From Bacteroidetes bacterium MED-G20 (GTDB lineage: Bacteria > Bacteroidota > Bacteroidia > Flavobacteriales_D > Parvicellaceae): a stretch of 40,503 nucleotides of DNA. Under the pieces are notes generated by a model. The model saw nothing but the letters and a program-made list of their open reading frames with translations, was not told the origin of the DNA and did no database searches. Shown in pieces: positions 1-10,304 of the stretch. The position numbers and the translations under genes are program-made. The stretch's first letter is position 1. Every line of letters begins with the position of its first letter. The stretch is taken from NCBI GenBank assembly GCA_905181675.1, contig CAJIYZ010000057.1:1-40503 (forward strand), in the 5' to 3' direction.

Positions 1-234
1 ATTAGTTAAAGCAATAACTTCACCATTAGATGCAGAAAATGATACGTCCTCAGCAGGACTTCCAGAAACAGGCGCTTGAGCACTAAGGACCACTGCACCA
101 TTTACGGTGACGTCAACGGATGCTCCGTTCCAACCGTCCCCATAGGAATCAACCATTCTAAAGGTATGGTTACACTGAGCGTTAGCATAAGTCATACCTA
201 AGAATGTTAACAATAAAGTAAATATTTTTTTCAT
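1..234 (-). CDS. N-terminal part of a secreted protein with a DSYGDGWNG motif (partial, runs off the window start)
   Basis: Reverse-complement translation MKKIFTLLLTFLGMTYANAQCNHTFRMVDSYGDGWNGASVDVTVNGAVVLSAQAPVSG...; clear signal peptide; open frame to the window edge. Not in the ORF track. Confidence 0.8.
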   Translation of the reverse strand, partial: MKKIFTLLLTFLGMTYANAQCNHTFRMVDSYGDGWNGASVDVTVNGAVVLSAQAPVSGSPAEDVSFSASNGEVIALTN

Positions 235-257
235 ATTTGTTAGTTTAGTTTATAATA

Positions 258-284
258 AAATCATTGTGTTATTAACAATGATTT
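258..284. repeat. Perfect 10-bp inverted repeat (AAATCATTGT-N7-ACAATGATTT) in the upstream leader of the minus-strand secreted protein
   Basis: Arms 258-267 and 275-284 read directly from sequence. Confidence 0.7.
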
Positions 285-417
285 GTTAAACATAAGAAAT
301 TCTTACGTAAAGAAAAAATTTAATAACCTAATTTTTAACTTTAATTTAACAATTTGTTTAGGTTTAATTTTGTCAAATTAACATTTGATGAGTAGCTATT
401 GATAAGTATATTTTCCA

Positions 418-425
418 TAGTTTTG
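418..425 (+). promoter_or_regulatory. Candidate Bacteroidota -7 element TAGTTTTG upstream of the SDR gene
   Basis: Exact match to TAnnTTTG; a TTG lies at 399-401 (16-bp spacer); TTG start codon at 449. Confidence 0.4.
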
Positions 426-448
426 CTATTGAAACTAATTGTGTCATT

Positions 449-1249
449 TTGATAGAAAATAATTTAGCATTTAATAATAAGAACATATTTGTCGGAGGAT
501 CTACCAATGGAATTGGATGGGAATCGGCAAAGCTTTTTGCCAAATACGGAGGTAATTTAACCATAGTAGCAAGAAATAAAAATTTGCTGCTCCAAAGACT
601 CCAAGAACTTCCCAATAATGGAAATCAACATCACCAATATATTGTTGCTGATTTTAGTGATCCTGAAAATTTAGAAACAATACTTAACGAATTTGTAGAA
701 AAAAACACCATCAATTACGATGTGATAATTAATAATACTGGTGGACCTCCAGGTGGAGCGCTTGAAAAAGCATCTACTGATGAATTAACAAGTGCTTTTA
801 ATTTACACCTTGTTTCTTTTCATAAAATACTAGGAGCTTTACTTGAAGGAATGAAAAGTAGAGAAGCAGGTAGCATAATAAACATTATCTCTACATCTGT
901 AAAACAGCCTTTAAATGGTTTAGGAGTTTCTAATACAATTAGAGGTGCTGTGGCAAATTGGGCAAAAACTCTTGCCAATGAATTGGGACCTTATAATATA
1001 ACTGTAAACAATGTTCTTCCAGGAGCTACCAATACCGGAAGACTTAAAGAAATTATAAAAAACAAAGCCCAAAAACTAAACCTTGAAGAAACTACCATCG
1101 AAAAACAAATGGCAGATCAAGTTCCTTTAAAGCGAATTGCAGAGCCAATTGAAGTTGCCAATGCTATAGTTTTTTTGGCATCTGACAAGGCAAGATATAT
1201 AAGCGGAGTTAATCTTCCTGTAGATGGAGGAAGAACCAAAAGCCTGTAG
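449..1249 (+). CDS. SDR-family oxidoreductase, non-canonical active site (FabG-like)
   Basis: GGSTNGIG Rossmann motif, NNTGGP, C-terminal SGVNLPVDGG; TTG start. Confidence 0.85.
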   Translation: MIENNLAFNNKNIFVGGSTNGIGWESAKLFAKYGGNLTIVARNKNLLLQRLQELPNNGNQHHQYIVADFSDPENLETILNEFVEKNTINYDVIINNTGGPPGGALEKASTDELTSAFNLHLVSFHKILGALLEGMKSREAGSIINIISTSVKQPLNGLGVSNTIRGAVANWAKTLANELGPYNITVNNVLPGATNTGRLKEIIKNKAQKLNLEETTIEKQMADQVPLKRIAEPIEVANAIVFLASDKARYISGVNLPVDGGRTKSL

Positions 1250-1252
1250 TTT

Positions 1253-1939
1253 TTAAGTCAATAATTTAAATCCTCGACCATGAACATTGATAATTTGAAT
1301 TTGTTCGTCGTGTTTTAAATATTTTCTAAGCTTAGCAATATAAACATCCATACTTCTTCCATTGAAATAATTATCGTCTCCCCATATGGCTTTTAATGCA
1401 TGATCCCTTTCTAAAATGTCATTTTTGTTTTTGTAAAGTAAAATTAGAAGATCTGATTCTTTGGTAGTTAAGCTCACACTAAAATCATCCTTCGATAAGA
1501 TTTGCATTTTTGGATTGAAAGTAAGTTTACCAATTTTTATATCGTCAAAATGAGATTCGGAATCTAAAGAAACTCTTTTTAAGATAGCATTTATCCGAGC
1601 TGTTAATTCTTCCATATTAAATGGCTTTGTGATATAATCGTCCGCCCCAATTTCAAAACCCTTTAAAGTATCTTCTTTCATAGATTTTGCCGTTAAAAAT
1701 ATAATTGGAACCTTTTTATCAATTCCCCTAATATCTTTTGCAGTACTAAATCCGTCTTTAACAGGCATCATAACATCTAAAATAACAATATCATAACCAC
1801 TCTTGACAAATTCTCTATATCCCAATTCCCCATTTATTTCCCACTTGCAATTAAATCCTTTTGCTTTTAAATATTCAGAGGTAATTGATCCTAAATTGGA
1901 ATCGTCCTCTACCAATAAAACTTTTATTTCTTTTTTCAT
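1253..1939 (-). CDS. OmpR/PhoB-family response regulator
   Basis: Receiver domain with DVMMP and TKPF motifs plus a winged-helix C-terminus (SMDVYIAKLRKYL...INVHGRGFKL). Confidence 0.93.
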   Translation of the reverse strand: MKKEIKVLLVEDDSNLGSITSEYLKAKGFNCKWEINGELGYREFVKSGYDIVILDVMMPVKDGFSTAKDIRGIDKKVPIIFLTAKSMKEDTLKGFEIGADDYITKPFNMEELTARINAILKRVSLDSESHFDDIKIGKLTFNPKMQILSKDDFSVSLTTKESDLLILLYKNKNDILERDHALKAIWGDDNYFNGRSMDVYIAKLRKYLKHDEQIQIINVHGRGFKLLT

Positions 1940-3366
1940 GACGATAATATTTTAGAGGATTTTAAATTTATTGTAAAAGTACTCCCAGCTTCTAATTTGC
2001 TTTCTACCATTATTTTCCCTTTATGTAAATCAATTATTGATTTTACATAGCTTAACCCCAAGCCAAAACCTTTAACATTGTGCAAATCACCAGTTGGCAC
2101 TCTAAATAACTTTTCAAATACCCTTTTATGGTTATCCTTTGCAATTCCTATGCCATTGTCTTTAATTCTGATAATTATTCCTCCAATTACATCTCTAGTA
2201 GATATAATAACTAACGGAGATTTTGAAGAATATTTCAAAGAGTTGTCCAATAAATTATGAATCACATTGGTTATGTGTAATTTGTCTGCTTCAATAATTT
2301 TATTTTGAGCCAAAAAGTCAGTTTTTATTATACCGTCTCTAGTATTGTATGAAATTTGAATAGATTTAATTGCTCTTTTTATAACCTCTTCAATATTAAA
2401 AACTTCTAATTTAAGATCGGGACTGGCTTTAACAGAAACAGAACTTTCTAAAACATTTTCTACAAGTTTTCCTAGTCTTTCATTCTCAGACTTAATTGTC
2501 TTTAAAAATTTTTTTTGACTTGAAATTTCTAGCTTTATGTTTTTGTCTGTTAAGGCTTCACATGCAAGTCCAATTGTAGCTATTGGTGTTTTTAACTCAT
2601 GTGTCATATTGTTGATGAAATCTGTTTTAATACGAGTATTTTTCTTTTGATTTTGAATAATTCTAATACTGTAGATAAATGTTCCTAGAATAATTAAAAT
2701 TAAGACCATTGAAATAATAAAAACATGGCTAAAGGATTTTGCAATTGACCAAGGAAGTTTTAGAATATATAAAGTGAAAAATCTTTTTTCTGTAAATAAG
2801 TCGTCATTTAAAAACTCAACGGAATAGCTGCTAGATTTTTCTAAAATTGAATTGTCAATATTCTCAAAGTTAGAAAGAAATAAAAGGCCATTTTCGTCGG
2901 TAATACTGTAGTGAAAATCGTTTTTTATTGCATGTTTTTCTAAAGACGCTTTTATTAACGAAACCACTTCCTTTTCTTTAAATGCCTGATCAAGATTAAT
3001 ATTGATATTTAATGCCAGTTGCTTGTTAATTACCCTCAGAAGACTTTTCCTCTTATCTGAAATAGATTTTTCAGATTTTCTTATGCTTTTAAGGCTGTCT
3101 AAGAATTGAGAATTAGTACCCAAACTATTTTTAATAGGAAAAATACTTCCTCCCATTTTAGGATTTAAATAATTGGATTCATTTAAAATTTTTTCTCTTA
3201 ACCCGTCACCAATTTCAGTGACACAAATCTCAAATAAACTGTGAAAATTATTTTTTTTCTCATTAAAGGTGTTTTTTGCCCAATATACCTGAATAAGCAA
3301 AAATCCAAGTAAAGCAAAACTGCTTAGAAAAATTATAATCGGAATGTATTTACTGTTTTTCTTCAA
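1936..3366 (-). CDS. Membrane sensor histidine kinase
   Basis: Two TM segments, MTHELKTPIATI H-box, N/G boxes (NVIHNLLDNSLKYS, DNGIGI, GFGLGLSYV); 4-nt ATGA overlap with the response regulator. Confidence 0.93.
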   Translation of the reverse strand: MKKNSKYIPIIIFLSSFALLGFLLIQVYWAKNTFNEKKNNFHSLFEICVTEIGDGLREKILNESNYLNPKMGGSIFPIKNSLGTNSQFLDSLKSIRKSEKSISDKRKSLLRVINKQLALNININLDQAFKEKEVVSLIKASLEKHAIKNDFHYSITDENGLLFLSNFENIDNSILEKSSSYSVEFLNDDLFTEKRFFTLYILKLPWSIAKSFSHVFIISMVLILIILGTFIYSIRIIQNQKKNTRIKTDFINNMTHELKTPIATIGLACEALTDKNIKLEISSQKKFLKTIKSENERLGKLVENVLESSVSVKASPDLKLEVFNIEEVIKRAIKSIQISYNTRDGIIKTDFLAQNKIIEADKLHITNVIHNLLDNSLKYSSKSPLVIISTRDVIGGIIIRIKDNGIGIAKDNHKRVFEKLFRVPTGDLHNVKGFGLGLSYVKSIIDLHKGKIMVESKLEAGSTFTINLKSSKILSS

Positions 3367-3379
3367 TTTTTTAATTTCT

Positions 3380-4915
3380 CTATAGAGGGATATTGCCGTG
3401 TTTCTTCTTTGGAATGGTTGTTTTTTTGTTTTCTGAAATTTTAAATGCTTTGATTAATTTTTCTCTTGTGTTGGAAGGCAAAATCACTTCGTCCACATAA
3501 CCTCTTGAAGCTGCGTTATACGGATTGGCAAACATTTCGGCATATTCGTCTTGTTTTTCTTTGAGTTTTTCTTGAGGATTTTTTGAATTAATTATTTCTT
3601 TTTTGAAAATTATTTCAGCAGCACCCTTTGCTCCCATTACTGCAATTTCCGCAGTTGGCCATGCAAAATTCATATCTGCACCAATATGTTTAGAATTCAT
3701 TACGTCATAAGCTCCCCCATATGCTTTACGAGTTATTACAGTTATTCGAGGAACTGTTGCTTCGCAAAATGCATACAACAGTTTTGCCCCATTTGTAATA
3801 ATTCCATTCCATTCTTGGTCAGTACCTGGTAGAAATCCAGGAACATCTTCTAAAACAAGAAGAGGAATGTTAAATGCATCACAAAATCTTACAAATCGGG
3901 CCCCTTTTACAGAAGCATCTACATCCAACACACCAGCAAGTACCGCTGGTTGATTAGCTATAATTCCAATGGATCTTCCTGCTAATCGAGCAAATCCAAC
4001 TACTATGTTTTCAGCAAATTCTTTGTGTACCTCAAAAAAACTATTCGTATCCAATAGCTGATTAATAATTTCTCTAACGTCGTAAGGTTGGTTTGGGTTT
4101 TCCGGAATTATATTGTCTAAATTTGGTCTTTTTTCATCTTTAAAATCATAAGGTAAATTTGCAGGAACCTCTTGACAGTTTTGAGGGATATAAGAAAGAA
4201 GAGTTTTTAAATGCTCAATAGTATCCAATTCGTTTTCGCAAGCAAAATGTGTTACTCCAGATTTTACCATGTGTGTTTCAGCTCCTCCAAGTTCTTCCGC
4301 AGTAACTTCCTCGTTAGTTACCGTCTTTACCACATTTGGACCAGTTACAAACATATAAGATGTGTTCTTGGTCATTAATATAAAATCTGTTAAAGCCGGA
4401 GAATAAACAGCTCCACCGGCACATGGCCCCATAATAGCAGACAATTGTGGAACAACTCCAGAAGCTTTGGTGTTGTTATAAAATATATCTGCATATCCAC
4501 CAAGAGAAACAACCCCTTCTTGAATTCTTGCTCCGCCAGAATCGTTTAGTCCAATAATAGGAACCCCGTTTTTCATAGCTAGTTCCATAATTTTACATAT
4601 TTTTTCAGCATGAGCTTCCGCAAGAGAACCACCCAAAACCGTAAAGTCTTGTGAATAAACATAAACCAACCTTCCATATATAGTTCCATAGCCAGTTACT
4701 ACTCCATCCCCTAAAAACTTGGTTTTTTCTAATCCAAAATTTGTAGATCTATGGGTAACTAAACCACCAATTTCTTCAAAACTATTGGTGTCAAGTAATA
4801 ATTCTAGCCTTTCCCTAGCAGTTAGTTTTCCTTTTTTGTGTTGGGAATCAATCCTTTTTTGACCACCACCAAGTTTGGATTCTGATATTTTATCTTCTAA
4901 TTTTCTACTATTCAT
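3380..4915 (-). CDS. Acyl-CoA carboxylase carboxyltransferase (beta) subunit, propionyl-CoA carboxylase-like
   Basis: Crotonase-like carboxyltransferase with [61 protein letters not shown]. Confidence 0.94.
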   Translation of the reverse strand: MNSRKLEDKISESKLGGGQKRIDSQHKKGKLTARERLELLLDTNSFEEIGGLVTHRSTNFGLEKTKFLGDGVVTGYGTIYGRLVYVYSQDFTVLGGSLAEAHAEKICKIMELAMKNGVPIIGLNDSGGARIQEGVVSLGGYADIFYNNTKASGVVPQLSAIMGPCAGGAVYSPALTDFILMTKNTSYMFVTGPNVVKTVTNEEVTAEELGGAETHMVKSGVTHFACENELDTIEHLKTLLSYIPQNCQEVPANLPYDFKDEKRPNLDNIIPENPNQPYDVREIINQLLDTNSFFEVHKEFAENIVVGFARLAGRSIGIIANQPAVLAGVLDVDASVKGARFVRFCDAFNIPLLVLEDVPGFLPGTDQEWNGIITNGAKLLYAFCEATVPRITVITRKAYGGAYDVMNSKHIGADMNFAWPTAEIAVMGAKGAAEIIFKKEIINSKNPQEKLKEKQDEYAEMFANPYNAASRGYVDEVILPSNTREKLIKAFKISENKKTTIPKKKHGNIPL

Positions 4916-4916
4916 C

Positions 4917-6206
4917 TTAGTTCATTAAATCCTCAATTTCCTCTGCTTCAATTGGAATATTTTCCATTAGATTTTTAGGCTCACTATTTTTTTGGACTAC
5001 TACATCGTCCTCTAATCTTATTCCAATGCCTTCTTCAGGGATGTAAATTCCTGGCTCAACTGTGAAAACCATATTTGGCTCAATTGGCTCTGTCCAAGAA
5101 CCAACGTCATGTGTGTCTAGGCCAATATAATGGGATGTTCCATGCATAAAGTATTTCTTGTAGGCTGGCCATTTAGAATCCTGATTTTTTATGTCTTGGG
5201 AAGAAATTAACTTGAGTTTTAATAATTCTTCTTCCATAAGTTTTCCAACTTGTTTATGATACTCATTGAGTAAAACACCTGGAGTTAATAATTTTGTTGC
5301 TTCTTTTTTTACATTTAAAACTGAATTGTATACCTCTTTTTGTCTTTTAGTAAATTTTCCGTTTACAGGGACACACCTTGTTAAATCGGAAGAATAATTT
5401 GCGTACTCTGCACCAAAATCCATTAAAATAACATCTCCATCTTTACAAGATTTATTATTTTCAATGTAATGTAAAACACAAGCAGATTTTCCAGAAGCGA
5501 TTATTGGGGTATAGGAAAACCCTTTGGAACGGTTAGACAGAAATTCATGCATTAACTCAGCTTCAATTCCAAACTCCATTACTCCTGGCTTAATAAAATT
5601 TAAAATCCTTCTAAAACCCTTTTCTGTGATATGACAGGCTTGCTTCATGATTTCTATTTCAATGCTGTCTTTTATAGAGCGAATTTGATGCATTATTGGC
5701 GCGACTCTAAGGGTAGAGTGAATTGGAAAATCTGAAAGAAACTTTTTTACAAATCTGTCTTCTCTTGTTTCCATAGAATTTGCCGTTCTTAAATGCTCAT
5801 TGCTATTTAAATAAACACATTCACTCTCAATGACTAATTGTCTAAATATAGATTCGAACTGATCTAACCAATAAATTGTTTTAATTCCCGAAACTTCAGT
5901 AGCTCTTTTTTTAGTGAGTTTTTCACCTTCCCAAACTGCAATATGCTCATTGGTTTCTTTTAGGAATAATATCTCTCTATGTAATTCGTTTTTACAATCT
6001 GGGAAAATCACCAATATACTCTCCTCTTGATCTACTCCCGAAAGATGAAAGATATCTCTGTGTTGGGTGAAAGGAAGTGTGCTGTCAGCCCCAGTATTGT
6101 AAATGTCGTTAGAATTGAAAATAGCCAAACTATTTTCTTTTGTTTTACTTATAAATCTTGCTCTATTATTTATAAATAACTGACTATTAATTGGAAGGTA
6201 TTTCAT
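4917..6206 (-). CDS. Aminopeptidase P family (M24) metallopeptidase
   Basis: AMP_N-like N-terminus; [57 protein letters not shown] metal-site motifs. Confidence 0.93.
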   Translation of the reverse strand: MKYLPINSQLFINNRARFISKTKENSLAIFNSNDIYNTGADSTLPFTQHRDIFHLSGVDQEESILVIFPDCKNELHREILFLKETNEHIAVWEGEKLTKKRATEVSGIKTIYWLDQFESIFRQLVIESECVYLNSNEHLRTANSMETREDRFVKKFLSDFPIHSTLRVAPIMHQIRSIKDSIEIEIMKQACHITEKGFRRILNFIKPGVMEFGIEAELMHEFLSNRSKGFSYTPIIASGKSACVLHYIENNKSCKDGDVILMDFGAEYANYSSDLTRCVPVNGKFTKRQKEVYNSVLNVKKEATKLLTPGVLLNEYHKQVGKLMEEELLKLKLISSQDIKNQDSKWPAYKKYFMHGTSHYIGLDTHDVGSWTEPIEPNMVFTVEPGIYIPEEGIGIRLEDDVVVQKNSEPKNLMENIPIEAEEIEDLMN

Positions 6207-6284
6207 GCTTTAATATAAAAAAAATTATCAGTAAAAATAACAATATTTAAGGGATTGTTGAATCAAAAAGTAATTTAGGTCAAA

Positions 6285-6340
6285 TGACAAATAAAATTCG
6301 TTCAACTATTTAAAGCAATGACAATATGGTGACAAATAAA
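6285..6340. repeat. Direct repeat TGACAAATAAA (two copies, 45-bp period) in the divergent region between the M24 peptidase gene and hemA
   Basis: Exact 11-mers at 6285-6295 and 6330-6340. Confidence 0.5.
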
Positions 6341-6379
6341 TTACACATAATTATTGACTTTTGTAAGTAATAAAATTTA

Positions 6380-7615
6380 TTGAATACTATCCAAATCATA
6401 GCGTTTACTCACAAGCAATTTAATTTCGATGAAATTGGTCTTTTTCACTTGGATGATAATCAAAGAATTGGTTTTCTTACAAATTTAAAAACAAAATTGG
6501 ATATTGAAGAGCTTATGTACCTCTCCACATGCAATAGAGTAGAATTTATAATAAGTCGCGAAAAAAAAATTAATAAGTCTTTTGTAGAGAAATTAATCAA
6601 GAATCTTTTAGCGGATCAGATACCAACTAATTTAAAAGACATTGTTGATAGGGCAGAAATAATGGACAATAAAGCTGCAGTGCATCACATTTTTTCAGTT
6701 GCCTCTTCAATTGATTCATTGGTTGTAGGTGAAAGAGAAATAATTACTCAAGTAAGAAAAGCTTTTGAAGAATGCAAGGAAAATGATTTGTGTGGAGATG
6801 TGATTAGAGTTTTAGTTCAATCCACTATATCTACGGCAAAAAAAGTTTATACAGAAAGCAACATCGGAACAAGACCTGTTTCTATTGTTTCATTGGCTTT
6901 TTTAGAGTTGAAGAAATACATTTCCAAAAAACCAAAAAAAATATTAGTTATCGGTGCTGGTAAAACAATCACATCAATGTTGAAATTTATAAGCAAGAAC
7001 CAGCAACACCAATACAGCATCTACAATAGATCTATAGACAAAGCACATAAATTAGTAGAACTTTTAAAAATAGATGCGAATGTTTATCCCCTATCAGAAC
7101 TAAATAACCATAATTCAAAATTTGATTTTATAATTAGCTGTACTGGATCTAAAGAAGTGGTTCTTTCCATAGAGAAATTTCAAAAAATTAATCCAGATGA
7201 AAATAAATCTGTAATTGTTGATCTTGCTGTGCCAAATGACTGCGATATGAAAATTTCAGAAAAGAAGAATGTGAAACTCATAAATGTAGACCAGCTAAAA
7301 GTTAGAGCAGAAGAAAATTTAAAAGCAAGGGGAGAAGAAGTAGAAAGATGTTTAGACATTATCGATAGACAAATTCTTAAATACTATATGGCCGAGAAAG
7401 AGCGTAACCTCGAAAGAGCATTGAGCTCTGTGCCAAAAAGCATCAAAGGAATAAGACAAAAAGCTTTTAGAGAAGTTTTTGCTAAAGAGTTAGAAGCGCT
7501 GGATCCAGGAGCAATCGAAGTGGTGAATAGTCTGGTAGATTATATTGAAAAAAAATATATTAGTGTTCCAATGAAAATGGCCAAAGAAATTCTTCTTAAA
7601 GAAACAACCAAGTAA
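6380..7615 (+). CDS. hemA: Glutamyl-tRNA reductase
   Basis: YLSTCNRVEFI catalytic Cys motif, GEREIITQVRKAFEECKE, NADP-binding VIGAGKT; TTG start. Confidence 0.94.
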   Translation: MNTIQIIAFTHKQFNFDEIGLFHLDDNQRIGFLTNLKTKLDIEELMYLSTCNRVEFIISREKKINKSFVEKLIKNLLADQIPTNLKDIVDRAEIMDNKAAVHHIFSVASSIDSLVVGEREIITQVRKAFEECKENDLCGDVIRVLVQSTISTAKKVYTESNIGTRPVSIVSLAFLELKKYISKKPKKILVIGAGKTITSMLKFISKNQQHQYSIYNRSIDKAHKLVELLKIDANVYPLSELNNHNSKFDFIISCTGSKEVVLSIEKFQKINPDENKSVIVDLAVPNDCDMKISEKKNVKLINVDQLKVRAEENLKARGEEVERCLDIIDRQILKYYMAEKERNLERALSSVPKSIKGIRQKAFREVFAKELEALDPGAIEVVNSLVDYIEKKYISVPMKMAKEILLKETTK

Positions 7616-7618
7616 TTT

Positions 7619-9166
7619 TTGCAAATCAATAAAATAACCATAGGATCTAGAGGTAGCAATCTTGCCTTATGGCAGGCAAATTATGTGAAAGATAAGTTGT
7701 CTACTTTAGGTATGGAATCCGAGATTAAAATTATTAAAACTAAAGGGGATAAAATTCAAAATTTAAGCTTTGACAAAATTGAAGGTAAGGGCTTTTTTAC
7801 CAAAGAAATTGAAAATGCTCTTTTAAAAAATGAAATTGATCTTGCTGTTCATTCTTTAAAAGATCTTGAAACAGACCAACCCAAAGGTCTTTGTATAGCT
7901 GCAATCCCAAAAAGAGAAGATCCAGCAGATATTCTATTAGTTAATCCAAATTCAATTGATAAATCGCAGATTTTAAATATTGTTAAAAACCCTATTATTG
8001 GAACTTCATCAGCAAGAAGAAAAAATCAATTGCTTTTGTTCCGTGAAGATATTGTTGTTAAAGATTTGAGAGGCAATGTTCCTACAAGAGTCCATAAACT
8101 AAGAAAAAAAGAGTACGATGCAATTGTGCTAGCTAAAGCTGGTCTTAATAGATTAGAAATAGATCTTTCTGAATTTTATATTCAAGAATTGCCTGCAAAT
8201 TTATTTATTCCTGCACCTGGACAAGGAGCATTAGCCCTTCAAGTAAGAGAATCGGACAAAGAGCTTATAAGTTCTCTAGGAAAAATCACCCATAAAGAAA
8301 GCCAAGAAAATGTGAATTTTGAGAGAAAAATACTAAATGGTATAAATGGTGGCTGTCACTCACCCTTTGGTGTATATTCTTCAAAAGACCAAAATGGAGT
8401 AAGAACATCTTGGATAAGCTATGCAGATAAAGTCAGTGAAACACCTTTAAGATTCATTACTAAATCTTCTAATTTTAAAACAATAGTTGATAAAATTAAT
8501 AGCGAAATTTCGCCGTTTTCTATTTGGATTTCTAGAACCTTAGCCAAGGATAGTATTTTTAAAAAACTGATTAAATCACAAGATAATTTACTAACTGCAG
8601 ACTCTTTAATTGACATGAAAATTGTCAAAATTCAAACAATTCCTATGTGCGATTGGATTTTTATTAATTCTGCTTTTGCACTTGACTCTATAGCCCATTT
8701 AAAGAGCGACTTTAAATCAAGAAAAATTGCTGCATTTGGCCAAGCTACTGCAAAATATTTACAAAAAAACGGAATAAAAGTTGATTTTACTGGAGAAGGC
8801 TCTCCAAATGAAATTGCACAAAGGTTTTCTTCAATACTAAATTTTGATGAACTAGTTTTTTTTCCATCTTCCAATATATCTAAGGGAACTGTTCAAAGTG
8901 TTTTAGACAATAGAAATAAAATTATTGTAGAAACATATAATACCCTTTTAATAGATAAAAAGGTGAAAAATCACGATTTTTTAGTTTTCACAAGCCCAAG
9001 TAATGTTGAGGCATTTTTACTTTCTAATAAATTTAATAAACAAAAGATCATAAGTATTGGCCCTAGCACAACAAAAGCTCTCAAAAATGCAGGCGTAGAG
9101 AATGTAGTTGAATCTTTTCAAAGTTCTGAACTAGCCCTTGCAGATGCTGTATTTTCTTTAATTTAA
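7619..9166 (+). CDS. hemC: Fused hydroxymethylbilane synthase / uroporphyrinogen-III synthase (HemC-HemD)
   Basis: HemC half: ITIGSRGSNLALWQA, KGFFTKEIE, AVHSLKDL, GTSSARRKNQ, DLRGNVPTR, NGGCHSPFG. C-terminal half resembles HemD (FFPSSNISKGT..., FTSPSNVEAFL, ISIGPSTTKAL). TTG start, 3 nt after hemA. Confidence 0.9.
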   Translation: MQINKITIGSRGSNLALWQANYVKDKLSTLGMESEIKIIKTKGDKIQNLSFDKIEGKGFFTKEIENALLKNEIDLAVHSLKDLETDQPKGLCIAAIPKREDPADILLVNPNSIDKSQILNIVKNPIIGTSSARRKNQLLLFREDIVVKDLRGNVPTRVHKLRKKEYDAIVLAKAGLNRLEIDLSEFYIQELPANLFIPAPGQGALALQVRESDKELISSLGKITHKESQENVNFERKILNGINGGCHSPFGVYSSKDQNGVRTSWISYADKVSETPLRFITKSSNFKTIVDKINSEISPFSIWISRTLAKDSIFKKLIKSQDNLLTADSLIDMKIVKIQTIPMCDWIFINSAFALDSIAHLKSDFKSRKIAAFGQATAKYLQKNGIKVDFTGEGSPNEIAQRFSSILNFDELVFFPSSNISKGTVQSVLDNRNKIIVETYNTLLIDKKVKNHDFLVFTSPSNVEAFLLSNKFNKQKIISIGPSTTKALKNAGVENVVESFQSSELALADAVFSLI

Positions 9167-9170
9167 ATAG

Positions 9171-9752
9171 GTGAATTATCTTGCTCATTTGGTTTTGTCA
9201 GGCAATAACGAGGAAATTTTATTTGGGAATTTTATTGCTGATGCAGTAAAAGGTAAATCCTATTTAAATTGGTCCAAAAATATTCAGAAAGGTATTTTAT
9301 TGCATCGTTTCATTGATCATTTTACAGATACAAATCCTCATTACTTAGCAGGCAAAAGAAGGTTTTACAAAAATTTCCCCAAAATGGGAGGGGTCATAAC
9401 AGATATTCTTTACGATTATCTATTGTGGCAATACGAGCTTAAACATAAAAACCTGAAATTAGATAAAGAAATAATACGTTATTACAGAATTCTAGATGGT
9501 TTTGAAAATAAAATGCCCGATAGTATTAGATACATGTATAAATACATGAAAAAAGACGATTGGCTGACTAACTACCAATACAAATTCGGAATAAAAAAAG
9601 CCATTAATGGAATTGGAAAAAGGATTAAATATTCCGATAATCTTGAAAGTTGTTTTGAGATCTTAGAGAATTTTATTTTTGATTTTGAAAAAGAATTTGA
9701 AATGTTTTATAATGAAATAAGACAGCAAACTTCTTCTTTTTATGTAAATTAA
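9171..9752 (+). CDS. ACP phosphodiesterase (AcpH/DUF479 family)
   Basis: MNYLAHLVLSGNNEEILFGNFIADAVKG...GILLHRFIDHFTDTNP; GTG start. Confidence 0.88.
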   Translation: MNYLAHLVLSGNNEEILFGNFIADAVKGKSYLNWSKNIQKGILLHRFIDHFTDTNPHYLAGKRRFYKNFPKMGGVITDILYDYLLWQYELKHKNLKLDKEIIRYYRILDGFENKMPDSIRYMYKYMKKDDWLTNYQYKFGIKKAINGIGKRIKYSDNLESCFEILENFIFDFEKEFEMFYNEIRQQTSSFYVN

Positions 9753-9770
9753 AGTTTTAAAATTTCAAAG

Positions 9771-10304
9771 ATGGATATTAAAGCACCTTTTAATTTATTT
9801 CAATGGATTGAAGAAAACCGTCATTTATTAAAACCGCCAGTTGGGAATAAAAATCTCTATGTTGAAGCAGGAGATTATATTGTAATGATTGTCGGTGGGC
9901 CAAATGCTAGAAAGGATTATCACTACAACGAAACTGAAGAATTGTTTTTCCAACTTGAAGGTGAAATTGTTGTAAAAACACAACAGAACAATAAATGTGT
10001 TGAAATCCCAATTAAGGCTGGAGAAATGTTCTTGCTTCCAGCAAAAATTCCTCATTCTCCAAATAGATCAGAAAACTCTATTGGTTTAGTTATTGAAAGA
10101 GTAAGAAAGGGAACTAATATGAAAGATGGCCTAATGTGGTTCTGTGAATCTTGTAACCATCCATTGTACGAGTCTTACTTTCCTCTTAAAGATATTGAGA
10201 AGGATTTTTTAGGAGTTTTTAAAGTTTTCTACAACGATAAGGACTTAAGAACTTGTGATAAATGTGGATCTGAAATGAATGCTGACAAAAGATTTACCGA
10301 TTAA
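9771..10304 (+). CDS. nbaC: 3-hydroxyanthranilate 3,4-dioxygenase
   Basis: Cupin with DYHYNETEELFFQLEGE, plus C-terminal rubredoxin-like CESC/CDKC pair typical of the bacterial enzyme. Confidence 0.92.
   Translation: MDIKAPFNLFQWIEENRHLLKPPVGNKNLYVEAGDYIVMIVGGPNARKDYHYNETEELFFQLEGEIVVKTQQNNKCVEIPIKAGEMFLLPAKIPHSPNRSENSIGLVIERVRKGTNMKDGLMWFCESCNHPLYESYFPLKDIEKDFLGVFKVFYNDKDLRTCDKCGSEMNADKRFTD

Noticed and set aside
373-615. Minus-strand ORF of 80 aa overlapping the SDR start
   Set aside because: Antisense to a well-supported SDR gene and its promoter; no recognisable motifs.
8419-8874. Two minus-strand ORFs (69 and 80 aa) within hemCD
   Set aside because: Shadow ORFs antisense to the HemC-HemD fusion; composition typical of antisense frames.
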